Assembly (NCBI GenBank): GCA_025361185.1
Contig: JANYAR010000145.1
Span: 1-49,606, forward strand
Length of the DNA: 49,606 nucleotides
Direction: 5' to 3'
From: Alphaproteobacteria bacterium
GTDB taxonomy: Bacteria > Pseudomonadota > Alphaproteobacteria > Micropepsales > Micropepsaceae
Made by a program: the position numbers and the translations under genes. Within the stretch, counting starts at the first letter, position 1, and each line of letters opens with the position of its first letter. The notes beneath the pieces were generated by a model. It was given only the letters and a program-made list of their open reading frames with translations. It was not told the origin of the DNA and searched no databases. Below are positions 46,457 through 49,606 of this stretch, in pieces.

Positions 46457-47284
46457 ATGTCATTCTCAGGCCTCATGAAGGGCAAACGTGGCCTGATCAT
46501 GGGCGTGGCCAATCAGCATTCCATTGCCTGGGGCATCGCCCAGGCCCTGCACGAGGCAGGCGCGGAGCTGGCCTTTACCTATCAGGGCGATCTGTTCCGC
46601 AAGCGGGTGGTGCCGCTGGTCGAGCCATTGAAACCAGCGGCCCTGATCGACTGCGACGTCAGCCGGCAGAACTCCATCGACGACGCCTTCGCCGAACTTG
46701 GCAAGGTATGGGACAGCATGGATTTCCTGGTCCACGCCATCGCCTATTCCGACAAGGAGCAGCTCAAGGGCCGCTATATCGAGACCACGGCGGAGAATTT
46801 CCGCATGACCATGGACATCAGCTGTTATTCCTTCACCGCGGTGGCGCAACGCGCCGAAAGAATGATGACGGGTGGCGGCAGCATTGTGACCTTGACCTAT
46901 CTGGGCTCGGAACGAACCACGCCGCACTACAATGTGATGGGCGTGGCCAAGGCGGCGCTGGAAGCCAGCGTGCGCTATTTGGCCGAGGATCTGGGCAAGA
47001 AGGATATCCGGGTGAACTCGATCTCCGCCGGTCCGATTAAGACGCTTGCCTTCGCCGGCATCGCCGACAGCCGCTATATCCTGAAATGGAACGAATATAA
47101 TTCGCCCCTGCGCCGCACTGTGACGCAAGGAGAGGTCGGCAATTCGGCGCTGTTCCTGCTGTCGGACCTGGGCAGCGCGGTCACGGGCGAGAATCTGCAT
47201 GTCGATGCGGGCTATCACATTGTCGGCATGAAGGCCGAAGATGCGCCCGATATCAGCGTCGTGCCGAAGCCGGATGCATCTTGA
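46457..47284 (+). CDS. fabI: Enoyl-[acyl-carrier-protein] reductase (NADH)
   Basis: A 275-residue enzyme of fatty acid elongation that reduces the enoyl-ACP double bond. NAD site: MGVANQHSIAWGIAQAL (15-31); catalytic residues Tyr148 and Tyr158 with Lys165 (TYLGSERTTPHYNVMGVAK), the Y-x6-K pattern of FabI rather than the SDR Y-x3-K. The C-terminal VTGENLHVDAGYHIVGM is diagnostic. It starts 106 bases after dnaJ, so its own promoter is likely. Its end overlaps the histidine phosphatase gene by 11 bases. Confidence 0.97.
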   Translation: MSFSGLMKGKRGLIMGVANQHSIAWGIAQALHEAGAELAFTYQGDLFRKRVVPLVEPLKPAALIDCDVSRQNSIDDAFAELGKVWDSMDFLVHAIAYSDKEQLKGRYIETTAENFRMTMDISCYSFTAVAQRAERMMTGGGSIVTLTYLGSERTTPHYNVMGVAKAALEASVRYLAEDLGKKDIRVNSISAGPIKTLAFAGIADSRYILKWNEYNSPLRRTVTQGEVGNSALFLLSDLGSAVTGENLHVDAGYHIVGMKAEDAPDISVVPKPDAS

Positions 47285-47879
47285 GATCCCGTCCGGGCTG
47301 ACGCTGTATTTCGCCCGCCACGGCCAGACAAAAGCCAATGTGGAAAAGCGCTTTTCCGGCGATAAGGATACCCCGCTCACCGATCAGGGACGCACGCAGG
47401 CACGCGCGGTAGGCCTTATCTTGAAGCGCGAACTGGGAAACGCGGCGGGCATACATTTTGTCTGCAGCCCGCTCGCCCGCGCCGTCACCACCATGAAGAT
47501 CGCGCGCCAGGCGATGGGCTTGGCCGAAGACGGATTCACCACGGATGAGCGGCTGAAGGAAATCAATCTGGGCACCTGGGACCAGCTGACGGACGGCGAC
47601 GTCCGCGCCCAGGACCGCACTTTCTACGACCGCCGCATGGCTGACAAATGGCATGTCCGCGTGCCGCAGGGCGAGAATTATGCCGATGTCGCGGCGCGGG
47701 CGCGCTCCTGGATCGGCGGGCTGAAGGCCGACACCTTCGCCGTCAGCCATGGCGCCTTCACCCGCATCCTGCGCGGCCTGCTTTTGGGGCTGGACGCCCA
47801 GGCCATGTCGGACCTAGACGAGCCCCAGGGCGTGGTTTTCCGCGTGACAGGCGCGCAAGTGGTGCGGCTGGACCCTTAA
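47274..47879 (+). CDS. Histidine phosphatase (phosphoglycerate mutase-like)
   Basis: A 201-residue member of the histidine phosphatase superfamily. The catalytic RHG motif is YFARHGQTKAN (around residue 15), with the SPLARAVTTMKIAR segment and the second His in AVSHGAFTRI near residue 164. Conserved in this spot next to fabI and aroC in related bacteria, but substrate unknown. Phosphomonoesterase rather than glycolytic mutase is inferred from the short length. The ATG lies inside the end of fabI. Confidence 0.92.
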   Translation: MHLEIPSGLTLYFARHGQTKANVEKRFSGDKDTPLTDQGRTQARAVGLILKRELGNAAGIHFVCSPLARAVTTMKIARQAMGLAEDGFTTDERLKEINLGTWDQLTDGDVRAQDRTFYDRRMADKWHVRVPQGENYADVAARARSWIGGLKADTFAVSHGAFTRILRGLLLGLDAQAMSDLDEPQGVVFRVTGAQVVRLDP

Positions 47880-47906
47880 GCCAAATCGGGCTAATCCGAA
47901 GCCGCT

Positions 47907-49007
47907 ATGTCACACAACACCTTTGGCCATCTCTTCCGCGTCACCACCTTTGGCGAAAGCCACGGGCCCGCAATCGGCTGCGTGGTGGATGGCTGCCCGC
48001 CCGGCATTGCGCTCACCGAAGCCGACATCCAGCCCTGGCTGGAAAAGCGCCGTCCGGGCCAGAGCAAATTCGTCACCCAGCGGGCAGAGCCCGATACGGT
48101 CAAGATTCTGTCCGGCGTGTTCCAGGATGAGCGCATGGCGGCGCAGCTGACCACCGGCACGCCCATCGGCCTGGTGATTGAGAATGTCGATCAGCGCTCC
48201 AAGGATTACAGCGAGATCCGCGACAAGTACCGCCCCAGCCATGCCGACTATACCTATGACGCCAAGTATGGCCTGCGCGACTATCGCGGCGGCGGCCGCC
48301 AGAGCGCGCGCGAAACCGCCATGCGGGTTGCCGCCGGCGCCATCGCGCGCAAGGTGCTGGACCAGATCTATGGCAAGGTGAGCATCCGCGGCGCCCTGGT
48401 GCAGATGGGCACGCAAAAGATCAGCCGCGCCAACTGGTCGTGGGACGAAGTGAACAACAATCCCTTCTTCTGTCCCGACGCCAAGGCGGCGGCGGCGTGG
48501 GAAGAATATCTGGAAGCCATCCGCAAGAACGGTTCGTCGGTCGGCGCCATCATCGAAGTGGTGGCGGAGGGCATTCCCGCCGGCCTGGGCGCACCGGTCT
48601 ATGCCAAACTGGACAGCGAATTGGCCTCGGCCCTGATGAGCATCAATGCGGTCAAGGGGGTGGAGATCGGCGACGGCTTCGCCACCGCCGCCATGACCGG
48701 CGAGGAAAATGCCGACGAGATGCGCCACGGTAGCGATGGCAAGCCGGTGTTCCTGGCCAACCATGCCGGCGGCATATTGGGCGGCATTTCCTCCGGCCAG
48801 CCCATCGTGGCGCGGTTCGCGGTCAAGCCGACGTCCTCCATCCTGTCGCCGCGCAAGACGATCGACAAATCCGGGGCGGAAACCGAGATCGTCACCAAGG
48901 GCCGCCATGACCCCTGCGTGGGCATCCGCGCCGTGCCGGTGGGCGAAGCCATGATGGCCATCGTGCTGGCCGATCAGGCGCTGCGGCACAGAGCGCAGGT
49001 CGGCTAA
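47907..49007 (+). CDS. aroC: Chorismate synthase
   Basis: A 366-residue FMN-dependent enzyme that makes chorismate, the last shared step of aromatic amino acid and ubiquinone-ring synthesis. Landmarks: [28 protein letters not shown] (6-33), the [16 protein letters not shown] segment, [28 protein letters not shown], and [18 protein letters not shown]. Length fits. It follows the histidine phosphatase gene by 27 bases on the same strand. Confidence 0.98.
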   Translation: MSHNTFGHLFRVTTFGESHGPAIGCVVDGCPPGIALTEADIQPWLEKRRPGQSKFVTQRAEPDTVKILSGVFQDERMAAQLTTGTPIGLVIENVDQRSKDYSEIRDKYRPSHADYTYDAKYGLRDYRGGGRQSARETAMRVAAGAIARKVLDQIYGKVSIRGALVQMGTQKISRANWSWDEVNNNPFFCPDAKAAAAWEEYLEAIRKNGSSVGAIIEVVAEGIPAGLGAPVYAKLDSELASALMSINAVKGVEIGDGFATAAMTGEENADEMRHGSDGKPVFLANHAGGILGGISSGQPIVARFAVKPTSSILSPRKTIDKSGAETEIVTKGRHDPCVGIRAVPVGEAMMAIVLADQALRHRAQVG

Positions 49008-49128
49008 TACCCCGCTGCTACGGGAAATATTGCTCCTGGTTCCGTATTCCCCCTGCCCCGGTCCCGGGATAAGATGGACTTGGGTAATAGGCCCAGGGAC
49101 AAAAAGGCCCGGGCAAGTGGGGTTTCGC

Positions 49129-49606
49129 ATGTTCGACGCCTTGATGCGTGTCTTCCAATCGGCCAAGCTGCAGCGCATGCTGGAGCGCCCGCCGCCGCGC
49201 GAGCCCAATCCGCGCCTGTCGGTGGCGGTGCTGATGGTGGAAGCCGCCGTGCAGGACGAGCTTTTCTGTGAGCGCGAACACGCCATGATCCAATCCCTGC
49301 TCATCCGCCGCTTCGACCTGACGGCGGACGAATTTGCCCAGCTGATGGCGGCGGCCGAGGAACAGAACAAGCGGATGGTGCAATTGCATGGCCACACCTC
49401 CGACATCAGCGACACCATGGCGATGGCCGAACGCGTCGCACTGATCGGCATGTTGTGGGATGTCGCCTATGCCGACGGCACGCTGCACCCAGACGAAGAT
49501 CTGCTGATCCGCCGGATCGCAGGCCTGATCTCGGTGGGCGACCGCGACCGCGTCTTTGCCCGCAATCAGGCCCAAGCGCGCTTGGGTGAGGAGCGGTCTT
49601 CCGGCG
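49129..49606 (+). CDS. TerB-like tellurite resistance domain protein, truncated by window edge
   Basis: The frame opens at ATG 49129 and runs to the window end without a stop, giving 159 residues. It is alpha-helical: SVAVLMVEAAVQDELFCEREHAMIQSLLIRRFDLTADEFAQLM, then MAMAERVALIGMLWDVAYADGTLHPDEDLLIRRIAGLI. The VAYADGTLHPDED loop with acidic residues is the TerB-like metal-binding turn, seen in two copies (DELFCERE also matches). TerB-like proteins bind calcium-like cations at membranes; a role in tellurite resistance is not implied by this fold alone. Confidence 0.85.
   Translation, partial: MFDALMRVFQSAKLQRMLERPPPREPNPRLSVAVLMVEAAVQDELFCEREHAMIQSLLIRRFDLTADEFAQLMAAAEEQNKRMVQLHGHTSDISDTMAMAERVALIGMLWDVAYADGTLHPDEDLLIRRIAGLISVGDRDRVFARNQAQARLGEERSSG

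Noticed and set aside
49008..49128. Terminator or regulatory hairpin after aroC
   Set aside because: There are GC-rich patches (such as CCCCGGTCCCGGG) but no clean stem-loop with a T run.

Overview
This window looks like chromosomal DNA from a G+C-rich alphaproteobacterium. The evidence is gene content and order: a ctaC-ctaD-ctaB-coxF-ctaE oxidase cluster divergent from tldD, the small alphaproteobacterial families DUF4170, DUF2093 and DUF983, a gshA/rsmE/ubiA neighbourhood, a pmbA-cysQ-DUF4170-waaA-lpxK-DUF2093-xseA-purD neighbourhood, and a pdxH-dnaJ-fabI-aroC neighbourhood. I cannot name the genus. No rRNA, tRNA, CRISPR array, transposase or phage gene was seen.

Layout. 1-4.7 kb (minus strand): aa3 cytochrome c oxidase subunits II, I and III, haem O synthase, a 42-residue CoxF-like protein and the start of a DUF983 gene; the copper chaperone gene ctaG (Cox11) is absent from its usual slot. 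5-11.2 kb: tldD, two small genes, two paralogous exported ComEC-like metallo-beta-lactamase-fold proteins, a pirin and an aldo/keto reductase. 11.2-18.2 kb: a frameshifted acyltransferase-3 gene, gshA, an ArsR regulator with two START-like (AHSA1) proteins, rsmE, ubiA, a LysE exporter and a small methyltransferase. 18.2-26.6 kb: an amino acid permease, ubiD, three tandem exported two-lobed aspartyl-protease-like proteins (the first repeat unit carries along a 66-bp copy of the ubiD 3' end), pmbA/tldE and a CysQ-like phosphatase. 26.6-35.3 kb: two related palindromic elements, then a lipid A/Kdo operon (DUF4170, msbA-like, waaA, lpxK, lpxL-like, methyltransferase), facing an M23 peptidase, DUF2093 and xseA. 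35.4-41 kb: purD, a PAP2 phosphatase, tadA, rluB, a 77-residue protein, an ECF sigma factor with an NrsF-like membrane anti-sigma, and a Sel1-repeat protein. 41-49.6 kb: a PEP-CTERM protein, a decayed Sel1 gene end, an SDR, a cation diffusion facilitator, pdxH, a second Sel1 protein, dnaJ, fabI, a histidine phosphatase, aroC and the beginning of a TerB-like gene.

Most genes are housekeeping: respiration (oxidase, ubiA, ubiD), envelope lipid A, fatty acid and aromatic biosynthesis, glutathione, and tRNA/rRNA modification. Between these conserved blocks sit accessory cassettes, and these carry the unusual signals: the tandem protease triplet with its duplication scar, the one-base slip in the acyltransferase, the paired exported MBL proteins, and the Sel1 relic beside the PEP-CTERM gene. 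TldD and TldE, partner subunits of one protease, are encoded about 18 kb apart in the same window. No convincing complete new defence or biosynthetic system was found; the best candidate for undescribed biology is the aspartyl-protease triplet.
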